From Hymenolepis diminuta (lineage: Eukaryota; Platyhelminthes; Cestoda; Cyclophyllidea; Hymenolepididae), in NCBI GenBank assembly GCA_900708905.1, contig CAADRB010000002.1:4517661-4581660 (forward strand): a stretch of DNA of 64,000 nucleotides. The letters run 5' to 3'. The notes beneath the pieces are model-generated. The model was not told the DNA's origin. It saw only the letters and a list, made by a program, of their open reading frames with translations, and ran no database searches. The position numbers and the translations under genes are program-made. Shown piece after piece: positions 1 through 14,535 of the stretch (the stretch's first letter is position 1; every line of letters starts with the position of its first letter).

Positions 1-1213
1 GGGTAGATTTGACGTTCATGCCAAAGAAAGAAGAAGGTAATAAAATGAAGGCATCAAGGGTCTTTATTTGAATTCTGGAAACATTGAGGAGACTAAATTT
101 TCACAAAGACTGAAGGTAAGTGTATAATGCCCTAATGTTCGGCGTTTATTATTTGACTTTAAGATTCGTGGGTGGGAATATGTTCACGACAGTTAGAGCT
201 TGTTTACCAGTTAATTTCGTTTTCGATCTTGTAACCTTCATTTATTTGTATCTTCGTAAACTCACTAACAAGCAGATGAGACTTCCAATAATTTTTAAAG
301 TAGCAGAGCTCACTTTTATTCATTCAAGAGGAACTCTGATTTAATCTAATAGAAGATATTTAACCAAACAGGCTTTTTGCATCTTAAATTGGATTGTGAA
401 TGTCCAGTGAGGAAAAAATACTAATATGCTAGACCGCGAAATCAAGAATTCCGACATTTAACACCAACACACATCCAGATTTATTTCAAGATAGTGCGAT
501 GCAGCAGTGTATGCTTGTGTGTGTGCGGGTGACCATTTGCATAAGAAATGTCCTCTTCGAGTAGTCAAACTGTCTACTAACCACATTTTCGAATATCACC
601 TCCAGACTTTAACCGTCCCTCTCCCCCCTCCAAATTATGACAGCTACCATTTCTGCACCCCTTCCTCCTTTGTTAACTTATCTTCCTCTCAATAATTATT
701 AATTCATAAGACAGATACACAAGCGCAGCGAGCCTCGAGAAAGCGCTTTGATGTGTCCACTTGTCAGCGTTTCTTCCCTCGAAAGAACAGAAGACTCGAA
801 ATGCTGGGTACGGGGAAAAGGAGGAAAGCAGAATATGGAATTAATTTATGCAAATTCGCTGATATATGAGAGGTGTTTGCATTTTGTTCGAGGTAAAAAA
901 CTTTCCCATGCGATAAGGGAATTTACAAAAGTACTACGGTATTTATAGAACTGATACGGACTTTATGTAATTCGAATTTGTAAATGTTAGGAATTAGCAG
1001 ATAATTTTTGTGGAAAATGCTAAAACTGTTAATGAAAATTAAATCTGAAGTATATCAAGCCTTAAGATAAAAAATATATGGCAACTATCAATTTTTTATT
1101 TGGGTTTAAGTTGACATCACATTCTCCGCTGTGGTTTCTGTACTGCGGGTCTTGATAACTGTTCAACTTTAGGTGGCAAGAAAGAAGGAGAAATGCATTT
1201 AAAAATTAATTAG

Positions 1214-1445
1214 TTGTATGAAAATGAGGGGAACACGGTTTGTGTGGACAGAAGCGATATGCTTTCACATATATCATTCTCCACCACTGAACTCGACACA
1301 CACACAAATACCTTGACAGCCGGTGTGTGCGGTAGGCGCCAGCATGTCTACCAAGCGCATTTTCAAACGGAGTGGGGATCCCAGGGGGGAGTATGTGAGG
1401 TAAGTGTCAGTGGTCTCACACACTACTCTCCTCCCCTCTGAATCT
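1214..1445. other. GC-richer island
   Basis: Contains a short CA-rich run, GGTAGGCGCCAGC and a CTCCTCCCC pyrimidine tract. The open frame across it looks composition-driven. Possible cis-regulatory element; no gene supported. Confidence 0.3.
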
Positions 1446-2589
1446 TTACATAAATGTCAACGTCCATATGGGAAAGCTCGGTTGCGTCTTCTTCTTCGAA
1501 GGCTGTAATGAATTCGATTAAATGACTTGGTGATTCATTTATTTGAGTGAATCCCACACAATTCTCAGAGAAGTGAAAACACAAGTGCCTTACCAGTTCA
1601 ATTTATTCATTCGTTTAAATTCAAGTGAATATGAGCAACTGTGAGAGAAACTCTCGAATGTACAGCCCGGAGCCATTTCGCCTTAGATCATAGTCATGAC
1701 AAGAGGCTGTTCATGAATTGCATCCTTCATGAAAGAGAGAACAATCGTCTCACTTTTATTCTTTCAGTGATTGCGTTTATATATCTTACTCTGAATTCAC
1801 AATTATCTTGTTTCAAATCATTGTAACATCCGAGTCAAATAACTTTAAAATGCTTGAGAAATCTGGGAAATCTGTTTGAGTAAATAATAGGATGAAATTC
1901 ATTCAATTATACTATTTTTATATTTATTATAAAAGTCGACAAGAACTCTCTTGCGAAATTCAAGACCATAGGAGTCTGAAAGGGTCTAAGAAACTGCGAG
2001 ATATGTAAACTCTTTCATATATGATAAGTTATTGAAGTATTGGTTTTAAAGTACTATTTACCTAACCTAAAAAAATTAAGTACTAAGTATGCTAATTAAT
2101 GTTTTAAATTAATTTTTTTAATTCAAATAATTAATGAGTTTATTTAAAATTCATTTCCAGCACATGTCAAGAAAAGACTTCTTTTTTTAAAAAGGTTCTG
2201 GTTATTTTGAACTTCCAACATGTCTTCCAGTTAATCCTTTCACCACAATTCAGTGATATTTTAATGCAGTACAGAACCACGATCGTTGGGGATCGGATAA
2301 GTAGCGGTGGGGATAATAAATAAGTAAAACCTATGAATTGCAGTCAGTTAGATAATTATTTTCTGTGATATATTTATTTTAATTCCTATTCATGTCACTT
2401 CGAAACGTAGTGTGTAACGAATGCTGAGATGTAGTCACATCCTAACTAATTCTCACAATAGTAGGTTCCAGCTGGGAACTTATTGTTATTATTGGCGTTC
2501 TGTATAAACGCTTCCCTACTCCTCTTATCCATTCCTCATCCATAGTAACAGTTAACACGTATCTTTGGCTTAATACACTAGCAGCACTA

Positions 2590-2890
2590 AACTAACTGTA
2601 AAGCCGAGCAAGAATATGCAGTTTGACGCCTTGTAGTCTGCGTATTTCAAAAGCCAGCTGTGGTTGTGGCTTGGGTCCACAATGCGAATGCGGTGGGTGA
2701 TGACAAGGGTAGCATGTGGGCACACCGAGGGCGCCATACTGTCCGAACCCCTTACAAATGTGTGTGCAAAGGCCAGACATACTGGAGCCGTTGTGGGAAT
2801 TTCTAACGCCGGCGCGTTTTCCAATGCGATTATGAATGGGGTGTGTGCGGGTGCACGGCACGAATGCGCCAAACCGAAAATGGGCTATTA
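2590..2890. other. GC/CpG-richer island
   Basis: Open frames exist on both strands at once, as expected from high G+C and not from a gene. It contains GCGCCAAA (2866-2873), the reverse complement of the E2F consensus TTTGGCGC. Possible regulatory element. Confidence 0.35.
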
Positions 2891-3544
2891 GAAAGAATGA
2901 AAACTTGTGAAACTTCTGCCCACGTTATTTAAGAGAATTCAAATTAGGTTTTGTTCCACTAGTTTGGATTAACACGATCATGGTTTTCAATTTTATTGAA
3001 GATTATATCAATGTAATGACCACGGTGGATGCCTAGCAATAACACTAATTGAGGTATTAGAACATAAAATAATTAAATGGCAGAACATTTAATAAATTTA
3101 AAAACGGAAAAGATTTAATGACAAGTCTCTTATTGGCAAATATTAGCGTGATCGTTGCGTACTCAGGTCGGTTGACAGAAGATTTGCTCTTTAGCCGATA
3201 ATGCTAAATTCTATTATGACAAGATCTCTTAATGTAAAATAATGTTTATATTTTTAATCTAATTACTGACACCTAATTATTGTAAAAATAATATGTGCGT
3301 TTGAGACTAAAAAAATACTTTGAAGTATCTGAAATTATACATAGAAAGTTATATTAGCATATACAGGTGACAACCTTGATGCATTTAGTAGCGAAAATCG
3401 AGATATTTCTTCTTATAAATTAAGTTTCGCTAATCGGTTCTTTATAAAATACTAGCTTCGTTTAACCACTATGACATAATAAATTGTTTACCTAAATTAA
3501 ATACAGAATAGTTTAAACTATAACATCGATAATCTCAGCTAACA

Positions 3545-3730
3545 CCCATCTTAGATAGAAATGTAGCGTCATGGAGCTCCCTTGATGAGAAACTGGATTT
3601 CTGTCACCCCATTTTTTGGCCAGACCTAACTAATGCTATTGGCAAATCCCCTCACTGGATGTGCACCGATAGGCATCGTACCCGTAACCACTGACCTCGC
3701 ACACTAGCATTCTAACCACTGGGTCACTGA
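3545..3730 (-). repeat. tRNA-derived SINE-like repeat, family A, copy 2
   Basis: Minus strand: A box TGACCCAGTGG (3716-3726; 10 of 11) and B box GTACGATGC (3673-3681; 8 of 9), again 34 nt apart. The body has GGTGCACATCCAGTGAG and CAAGGGAGCTCCATGA, matching copy 1 (GGCGCATATCCATTGAG, CAAGGAGGCTCCATAG). Confidence 0.65.
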
Positions 3731-6700
3731 TGAACGCTTAATGACACCAAATTCGTTTTCCTAGTCGAATAAATACTAAATTTAATATGTTTACCTCCAA
3801 CCTGACCGAAGAATGAATATTTTCCATTTTTAATAGCTCTCCATCACAACACCATATAAATTAAATGAGTCCTTAGTTTTGTCATCATAATTTTTAGCAT
3901 TTGAATCCTGAAAAACTACAAAAAAGAACAAGACGACAGCTTTTCAATAGATATTCAACTCACATATTGTCTGGATCGCCTTTATCTTTCGCACTGCAAG
4001 GCAAGGACCAAATATAATTCTTATTACCTGTTATACATTTATTGGAGTAAATGCGAGAGGTCAAGTTTCACTGCGACCATGCAGAAGGCAAAGCGGTTGA
4101 TGTAATTTAATTCACTTCTGAGTAATGTTTACGTACCATGTTCCGTCATAATCCAATTTTGCCAATTTTCCATTGCATATTGAAAACTATGGATATAAAT
4201 TTAAAATTAAAGTTTTAGTCTGGTTTTAGTTCGAGTTTTGATAAGACTACGGGAACACTATCTTATGCCAATATATTGTTCTTATGAGAATCGGTTTAGT
4301 TGGATCTTATCTAGTTTCATCAAATTATTATAATCCTATGTATTTAAAGCACAATAGTCAAGTAATACAATCGATACTCGAAATGCTTAATGCAGTTATT
4401 TATGATCATTGTGATCATCATCTGAGTGAGAAATAGTTTAACACTATGTAAACATGTTACGACTATTATCTCATTTGTTTAGTCCAATAGATCTAAAAAT
4501 TTAAGATCTCTCATTAACTCAAGCTGTGATTTGCGTTCCTTTGTTCCCTGCATCTTAAGATACTTGGGGAGTTACTTTCGATCGAGCGATTAGCTTTCAA
4601 GGTGACTGAGAGACACTTGTCATAGATGTCGATTTTCAAGATTGAAGATTTGCATTCTTTTTCATCTTCATCGTCTCATTTTTCACAAATCAGCTCCAAG
4701 CGGAAGATGAATTATATTCCAAATTATACAAGTTTAAGGAATGGATGATAACAAAAATTCTATTCTATTCTTCTATTCTCTCCTCTGCATCCCTTGAAAA
4801 GAAATGAACATAAAAGTATTTCAATTCCTGATCAAGGTTATTATTATTGGATTGAATAGTAGGCAGTAGTAGTTAGTCAAATTACGCTCCTTCCACTGAG
4901 TTCATGCTGTTATAAACATTGAAGTGGTTTCTTTGGATAAATTTACCTGAAAGAAAGCAAGATTTTGTATATTACTTCGTAACCGTTTTTGTTACAGTGG
5001 TGTGATACTGATTTTTTTCCCTTATTAAATAGATATAAAATGAAAATAGAAAAATAATATTCTAAAAGGTAAAGGTAAATGTAAATGTGGAAAATATATC
5101 ATCGAACTGCAAAAAATATTCGATCCGACTTGAGAAGGATCAGACTCGACCCTACAGCTTAATAGAACCTCTAGAATGTTGGCAGAATGAGGTTCAATTT
5201 GCCTATGTTGATCATTCCCTAAATATTTTTGTCCCATTCTAGAAATCTCCCAAATTTCTCTTGACTAAATTTATTTGAGAATATATTGAATCCGATTCAA
5301 AGTAAATTACGGAAAGGATCGATTATATATTAAAGCTTTGTAAATTATATATAAATTAAAAATAGGCATGTCCATGAACTGAAGTTGCACAAGAGGAAGC
5401 AGAGTGAAAGCGATGCTTTGAAGAATTTGTATCTGGTGGCAGTGACTGCTCGGCCTCTCTATGTATTGTACACCTACTACCCATACCAAAAAAACACGAA
5501 ATATGTCAGCTGCCTTATCGTATCTCATTTCACCTGTTTCTCACGACCTGGGTTGTCCTTGCTTAATACTGACCCCATCTCCTCCTTTATTTATTTTTTA
5601 TCCTACTCCTCCCTCTTTCCCCTTTCATTCTTTCTTGATTATCCAATACCCTATTCGTCTTCTCTCTCGGGAAAGGTTGCTGTATCCTGTTAGTCTTAGG
5701 AAGATCATTAGCTCTATTAGGGGATACCCAGCCTGGTTTTGTCAACTCGAAGTAGCTTTATTGACAGGAATAGAGGTACTTTAAATTCTGCATTTCATGA
5801 GATCCATTATCGGTGCTGGGTTATCAGAATTTTCCCAGTTTAGTCTAATTGTCATCAAGCACACTAAATGTTGAGCTAGAAAGTTTACAACTTGACTGAT
5901 AAGTTAGTGATAGCTACTACCATTACTAATCAGTCATTTGATAAGAGGTCAATGATTTTGAATCATTTTTGATATATATTGATTTTTTTATAAATAAATT
6001 AAGTAATTCTTTTTAATTTGTTTATTCAGCACACATTCAATTTCAGCTTACTGTTTGGTATTTTTTAAATTGATAACACTTTTCAGATAAAGTTGAAATT
6101 AATAATAACGACTTATTGCCTTTTATTTCTTCAAAAAAGGTGGGATATTTTCCATAAAAGAAAATAATTTAATTCAAGAGAGAACAACCTTATGGCAGCT
6201 AAATGACCCGAGGTAATGGCATGATGTCTAAATATTCAGCGGCAACAGCAGCTTCATACCACATAGTGTCTTTCAGACTGGTGCCATTATAGCTAAATTA
6301 TTCTCGTTTTGAAATTTTATCAGCTTCTTGTCAAGGAATTTTAAATGTTATGTATTTTAAGGACAGGAAATATACAAAATGCATTTATTGCAGTTATTAG
6401 ATCATATGGAGAGTTAAGATAAAGACTATAATCGAATTTTCACAGATTTTAGTTATGAAGATAAAGATATGCACGTATAAATAAATTTTATTTGATTTAT
6501 TAGACATTCATGTATGATATCATCGATTTCTTTAATGATGACTTTTAAAAATTCGTCCGTTTTACCACGAACTGTAGAAGACGTTGAATGATTTACGTCT
6601 ATTAGACAAACCTTTCCGAGCATTCACTTAATGTACAAAGTTATTTCTCTTGGCATTGATTACAAAGACACTTTATCCGACAGGCTTGCACTCTCTAAGC

Positions 6701-9700
6701 ACATTCAGCTAAAAGAGTAGTCGCCCATAGGGATAATAACCGATTTTCGAGGCATAAGGTTTGGGGGAAAATGTCGGCCCAAAATGGGTTTCAAAATTTT
6801 CTAATAATCTATAACTCTAATAAGTCATAAGTATATCAATGTCAAACTCACACGGATTGGGATTGCATCATTAGGGATTCTGAGGTAGGAATTTGAAAAC
6901 ATGCTATTAAATACATACTTCTAAAGCCTAAATTTAGAATCCATTGTAGTAACACACACGCACACACTCTCACACGCACGCATATATAAATATTTTCAAG
7001 ATATATTATTCCATTATTTTTTTCTCATGGCAGAGAAAAGAAGTTTTTACAACTTTTTCATGGAGAAGCATCCAAATCCATCGGAAGGAAAGTTAGTTCA
7101 GTTTAAGAGGGGGTAAGATCAGCAAGAGTGAAAGTTAAGGAATCCCAAGAACCGTACTTTATTTGAGCTCCGGAAGCACCAATTTAACTGCCTTTTAGTC
7201 AAAGATTTGAAGGAGTTGATCTTATCTTACTGTCGTCTTCAATTTGACAATTAGGATGATATCCGTTATATCTTATAGCCACCAAATTGGCAATTATTTC
7301 CGAAAACTAATCTATTTCTTTCTATATATAATAGAAAGAGGTAATCTGATTCTGATATTTAAAAAATCAAGTATTAAACATAGTTCGATTTTCTACTATC
7401 GTATTTGTGTTGCTCAGGATGATTCAATCACAGTAAATTGATTTGTGTATAGTAATTAACAATACGTGGCATTGGCAGATTGAATAATAAAAGGAAGAAT
7501 TTTGTTAGTTATACTAAGAAGTAACATCCTTAAGATATCCTTAAGTGAGATTGTGCAAAAGACTGATATTTATTAACGCAATAAATCTGCTTATTCTAGT
7601 TATGCACATTCCAATAAAAATCTAAAATATTTCATTAATAAAATTTCATCGCTTGAACTTTCTAAAATCTACAGTTTATTGGACTGAAATCTTTTAGGCC
7701 AAATTAGGGAACGGGGACTTTGAAATCAGTTTTATTTCAGGAAACGACACAAGCCCATTATTGAAAGTGATGACAACACTTGATTTGGTTTGAGGAAAAT
7801 TGTACCAGAGACGCTCAAATACGAAGTTTACATACTGCTAGTCTTCCGTTTGATCAATATTAACATTTTTATGCACTGATGAACATTGATCTTGTGACTT
7901 TTCACTTGGCAGAGAGTGAGAATTGCCCACTACCATTTTCATGAACTCAGAAAAACCCGATCTTATATTAATTGATTCTACAACGCGTGAAACTAATATT
8001 AGAACTTTGAACCCCCTCAAATTTACACTTATATACGTGTTATGCATCTAAATGAGACTCTTTTAAATTTAAAACTGTGAAATGTAACTTCCTTTTCGAT
8101 ATCCTCTTCATTGCACTGTAAAGTGCTCACACGATGGTGTATATGCTTTGTTATTTTTTACTCACAAAAATTTTATGATTTTACATGATTTAATGATTTA
8201 TGATTTAATCTAAACCGAGTGCAGCTGATTCAACTAGGAAAATCACTATGCATTGAACAGAAGAGATTAAAGATCGATGTTTGTTAAACAGCACTGGGTT
8301 GCCTCATATCAGCATTTACATCTACCCATATGACTAGCAATATCACTTTATTTTACTTTGATCTGCTGCTAAAACTAACTGTGCTTTTCTTCAGTGGAGT
8401 CAGTCTCTAGGATTATTTTTCAGTTAATCGTTGAGAGACGCCCACAGAAAGCTCAAATAATTCCTGATTCTAGAATCAGTATTTTGATGTCGGCCTTTTA
8501 TTTGATTCGTGGGAACTGCATAAAGGATATGTTGATTGGCTCCCAGTTTACGTTTACTAATGACTTTTCAATGTTATTTTTATCGCGAAATTTGCACTTT
8601 CAACGGGTAAAATGAATTTTGACAAGCATGAAATGGACATCAGTGTCTCACTGCAGGTTATTGTAATACTATCCCTTTTGATCATGTTTGCTTTAATGAT
8701 TTATATCATTCTTCTAGCGTCGGGTATGACATTCGAATAGGGTGATAGAGATGGAGCGATGGAAGCTTCCAACATGTCATTTTAAACGACCATGAGAGCG
8801 GCACCTATGGTCAAATGTGACATCTGCTAAAACGGTGTCATGATGGCGTTTCAAAAGCGCCTGTCACCCTTCAAAATGATACAAATGATAACTAAAATTT
8901 TATGAAGCTCACGTAAAACTTCAATTTTTTCATTTCGGGGTATGAAAAGTTGGAGATAATCAATTAAACTGTCTCGATTAATACATCAAAACCTGAAAAT
9001 TTTTTATAATTTCTCACCAGGAATCACTTGAACACACTAAAAGCAAAGGGACTATTAGAATTTGGCTCCAAAAGTGGATTTTTACTTTTGACTGCATTCA
9101 GCTATGATCATATAAATAATGATTTAGAGGGTTTAATTTGTGTGGAAACGTAACGCGATTGAAAGGTATTTCAAGGACAAAGTTCGAGGAACTACAGCCA
9201 GCTTAAATCAGATTTAGAGGAGGTTAAGTAAGTGAATCAAAGTTGAAGATTAAGTTGACAAGAAAGATTTTTTTGCGTTTCATATATATACTTGATTAAA
9301 TAAAATGGAGATGGATTAACTTCGCGGGGACCATCGTTAGTTATTTCCATATATCACTTGTTTATTAATCTCATTTTTTGGATTACCACGTAATCAACAT
9401 CTCGCCGTTCTATCTGCAACCTTTCCAAATTCATTTATTTCCATTTTGATTTGTCCTTGTTTATGATAAGTATCTTTTTTGACTTCCTCTCTTATACCCC
9501 GACCTTTATTTCAGTTTGATTCTCTGTTCTTTCCCAATAACTGTATTCTTATCACATTCTTCAAAGTGAAGTAAGTTAAAGCCAGAAGGGGGAATAACTT
9601 GGCAAGCTCTTTTCATTCCGTGGTGGTCATTTCTTAATAACAGATTAACTCTAGATGGTCGGTTAAGCTTAATATAGCATGGCAGCAAAACACTTTCTGT

Positions 9701-10889
9701 AGATTATATTATCAAAGAGATTTAAAATTATCCTTATAAAACCTTGTATAGGCATTCAAAAGATGATAGTTAACAGCTTTCTATTAACTCAGCAAATGTT
9801 CCAATTGAATTCAAGGTCAGTAGATCGATCAAGACCACATTATCAAGAATATTGCCAATCTTCCCCCTCCTAAAACCTGGTACCACATTAAATCTTTAAG
9901 ACCAGACCTTGAGTTTTCATGGATTCCTTGCTGTTTATGTATTTGAGTTATCGCTTGATATGACCCATGTAAAGTATGGCAGAAGAACTATTGGTCACTT
10001 GAGGAGGCGTTTGATAGACATGCCTATGTGTTAATTTAATAAATGTTCATCTTAAACCAAAAATGTCAATTTATGTGGCATTCCTAGAGATGTTATAATA
10101 GATTGAAAGCCAAACATTTATGCATCGGAAAACATTTTTTGTGATTTTTTAGCAGAAATATCCAACAATGACGTGAGCAGAGTTATCATTTGGTCTGGGT
10201 TCTTTTTAAATATGAGGAATATGAATGGTTTAGCTAATTAATTCATGTATTTATTTAAAAGACGTCAATTCGGGTAAAGTTATGAAGAGTTGAAGAAAAG
10301 GGTGATAATTAATGGAGTATATTATTTTGATTGGGTCTAAATAAGAGATGAGACTATATCTGTGATCCAACTGCTGAAGCTAAGTAGGAGGCTTCGAAAC
10401 TCATAAATAATGCTTTCAATTTCTTTTTATAAATTCAGCCTTTATCGATTTAAGATCAAAACAAATAGCCGCATACTATTAAGTATGGAAGTTACTTGTT
10501 CGTGTGCATAGATTTAAACTTATTTAAGATAAATTTGCGTTCTATAGATATGTAATAATTCCATAAAACGAACGAAAAGATATTTAAATTGTATCTTGAA
10601 GGAAGGTTATATTTCATCATTCAATATCCTTGTAGATTTTCCAAAATTTATTTATCCTCGAAGACGTAATTTCACCTAATTTAACTATCTGACATTGGGA
10701 AGCGATGGCTATGAAAACAATAGAAGAGGCAATAACGAAAAGCCAACAATGCTAACAATTGTTTTCACCCCACTTTACTCCTAAATGATGGATTTTTCTC
10801 ACGTTTCGATTGACAGATTGACGAATTTTCTCCTTCAAACCTTTCTTTCTTTCGCCTCATTTCTAACTCATGTGAAACAAGAGTAGAAG

Positions 10890-11120
10890 AGTGGAACATT
10901 GTTATTCAAAACCACAACCAAAAACAACGGCCACTACGAGCCGTAGTAACAAGTCAGCATGTGGAATAGAAAACAGCTGCCTGCCTGAAGTACCTTCTCA
11001 TGATTACGAGCCACCATTTATTTAATGTTCCGAAGGTACATGGTGGCCCCGATTCCAGACGTATCGGTGGTCGCGCTTGATTTATCATCATTGGATATTT
11101 ATATGTTCCTCTTCCTCTTC
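10890..11120. other. GC-richer island
   Basis: Holds a 6-bp inverted repeat ACTACG-AGC-CGTAGT (10933-10947), a TGATTTAT site of the HOX-PBX type near 11078, and a pyrimidine-rich tract. Possible enhancer; no coding support. Confidence 0.3.
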
Positions 11121-14100
11121 TGCCTCTTAATGTACACTTAAGTTTATCTCGACGGTCAAAACAGACTAAATAGAGAAATTAAATTTTATTAGACTTGATT
11201 CTAACGCCATAGTTACATGTTGATTATTTAGTGAAATTTTAACTGTCTTCTGTTACTCACGGGAAAGCATCTAAACTTCAGGACCAGTGAAACGTTCACT
11301 ATGAAACAGAGGGTAATCATTGCACTATATTGTAACAGTATTTACAGTTAGTAAATTAACTATTAATCGGTTGCATACATATGTTGAAAGAGAATTTGTT
11401 TTGTTTAAGGAAACATTGAAATTCGATCCTCATATTTCGAAATAAATTTAAAGGAATCGTTAAATCTTATTTAATTAAGGGGCATTGACAAGAATATTTA
11501 AGAAAACAAGCTTGTAATCTAATTTTAAAACAAAAACTTTTTGAAAAATATACTTTTTTGACAACATAGTGAACGGTCAAAACAATAATGATGTGGTTTT
11601 ATCAGTTACCAGTTCATAAACTGGATTTTTCACAATATCTATATATAAATGCGATTAAAATCGGAATGAACCCTCTCTCTCTCAAATACAGGTTTAGAAC
11701 GACATATGCTTTCAATCAAATTATATTCTATTCGATCTTTATTATTGTCATCTATGATTATGCAAAAAATACAATTTTATCAACCAGAACAGTCTAATGA
11801 GGGGGTGTGGGGGAGAGCGATCGAGTCAGGACATCAAAATGTCCGCTTATTATCTAATGCGCTTAACATAAGGCTCAACTTACGTTATAAACTCTCAGGA
11901 TGCTTGAATGAGTTCATGTCTGCTTTGATCAAATTCTATTATTTATTTAATCAAAATTTTTTACATATCATTTCAAGAAATCCATTTTTTCCTCATTGAT
12001 TTCATTTTTTCATTAATTTTTCAGAATACATCTGTGTAAATAATTTGTCACAGGCTAAAGCAATGCAAATTTCTCACTTCAATATTTCCATTTTGCGTTA
12101 TATATTTGTGGGAATACTTCTGCCGATAGACAATTATCTATTAATCCGCATTTTATTGAACATCTAATTTTTCGAGGTTACATTTTGGACATACCTTGAA
12201 TATGCTTTTCCCTTGTTTGCCAGGGCAGTAAGTAATCTCATTCAAATTTCTCAATTGGAAATTTCTTCTCAAATGTCTTATTAGCCATCTCATAATACGC
12301 AGCAAGTGAAATTACAGAATACATTTTGTTCTTCTCATGCCATAGTCTCATTGCATCTAAGCCTTGAAATTCTTCCATAGGAATCAGGAAAAACAGTCAA
12401 AATCAACATACATTAATTGGTATAAGAGTGATCTTTGTTATTATACTAGACTTTTAAGAGAAAGAAATTTAAAATTTCAAGAGCCCAGTTTCTATCTCGG
12501 ACACAAACAACAGTTTACTAAGAATAAGGTTAATTATTCTTTAATATTATAAAAAAAATTCATCGTTTTAAACATATGTTGCAGAGGGGAACACTTTGAA
12601 AGACCCCACCTGTCATTTATTGTCCGTTCGTTTTTCAGTTCGTCAGAGAAAGAGGTGTACGTCCGTCAACCAGTTGCCCTTTCATTAATGTACAACATGT
12701 TTGTGAAGAAAATTAAGTAGGAGAAAGGTCTTAGAGAACACCCTTTGGAATAAAAGAGAAAAACAGGGAAGAGGGTTTGACCCTGCACTGATGTTACTTT
12801 CACTCGACTCACCTCACTATTTCTCCCACTTGAAAATAATATAGACAACTCTTATTTTTTACTCATCAGTCGCGTTTATCACTAAATTTTTATATAAAAA
12901 AATAATATTTTTATGCAAATTGGGCTGGGTTACTTACGGGCTGAATGATTTTGCTTTAATTATTCTATAGTTATTGGCAGGAGACGCATTGGGTAGAATA
13001 GAGATAAAGATGATTATTAAAGCATTCATGAATTTCGAGTTCAAATTTAGTATAGACTATACAATCATTCTTTCTATGGCTATTGACCATCGTTTATTTT
13101 AAACAGTGCATTTTGAAGCTGAATTGCAGTGTTCTCAAAATATGATACAGAGTAGGGTAGGGTGCATTAAAAATCATTTATCATTTCAATCATTCATTTT
13201 AAATAGTTTGGACCGATTTTTATATACTGGAAGAGTTTTTTTCCACTAGTGGGCTGCTCAGATCAGATTTCATTTGCATTTTGGATGGCAGTTTTTCATT
13301 CGATATAGAGTTTCTTTATTCGACTATAGGATGCTACAAGTGCAGTACACTGTATAAAATCAGAAATAAATTCTATTTAATAATCGTTTAATCATAACGC
13401 TTAATTTTATATTGTTACTTATTTAACAGTTGTGTCGAAGAGGTAATGCGTATTACTGCAAAATTAGAGATTATGGTATCGAGACCCATCGAAGCTAATT
13501 TAGTGTTTGGAATGAGCAGTTTCATCAGGTAATACTAACTCATAACGGAGTGTTTAAAAGGCGTTTATTATAAAAATGACTCAAGGATATCATCTATATT
13601 AAATGAGCATTGGAAAACTCTAGGGAGAAATTTACATGAAATCGTGAGAGGTCTATTTAGTCGCAACCTAAATTCATTGCTTTTCAATTTCAGGTAGATA
13701 GAGCTGAAATTCATATTTTCAACCTCTTAAAATATCTTTAAAAATTGTTTACTATTTCTTATTGTTCAAGAGAACAGTTGCCCTATTAGTTCTTTTAAAT
13801 AATTCTAGTTTGAATAATTGCATTATTCCCTTTCGCTGAGAATAGGGGTTCATGCGGTATAATCATTTATTTTGAGGTGAAACATTCAATTTAAAAACTA
13901 AAATTTATTAATTAAACCCCATCTTGTCTTGTAAGGAAGACACTGAATATAAAGACCTTACCCGTCTCATAACCACAACTTCCTTCCTTTCACCCTCTCT
14001 CCCGCTGAGCAAATATGTAACATTTTCTCGCTTCTAGTCCATCTCTCGTGTGAACAATAGGAAGCCTTTACATGTACAAGTGTAATAAATATATTTGATA

Positions 14101-14511
14101 GAGAAGAAGAGTGTCAGAATACCAGTTTAATCGCGCCAGGTACAGTCTGCAGGCGTGCTTAACGCAATAAATGTATATGTATCGACCTCTAGGGAACTGA
14201 GGTGGTGAAAGTTAACATGGAAGTCATGTGAGAAAGAGAAACAGGGAAAATACTCCTTTGAAATAGAAATAAGGAGGATAGGTGAATACTATTATTTAAG
14301 ATTAAGAATTATTGTTTATCGGGCACCATTGACTCAAAAAGTCGGCAGTGTTAATTAGAAGCTTATGAGATTCCATAAGGACTATTCAACTTAAAAACAA
14401 GGCTAACTGAGATAATCTTCGAGTAACTTCTCTACAAGTGGGTTTCTCTAATGGTATTCAAAACAAAATATTTCGAGCTCTCCTAAATACTGTGAGTGTT
14501 GTCTTAAAACT

Positions 14512-14535
14512 AAGAAGAAGAAGAAGAAGAAGAAG
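14512..14535. repeat. (AAG)8 microsatellite
   Basis: Eight perfect AAG units in non-coding DNA. Confidence 0.95.

Noticed and set aside
2570..2891. Open frames on both strands at 2570-2891
   Set aside because: Simultaneous open frames on both strands reflect few stop codons in GC-rich DNA; none resembles a known protein.
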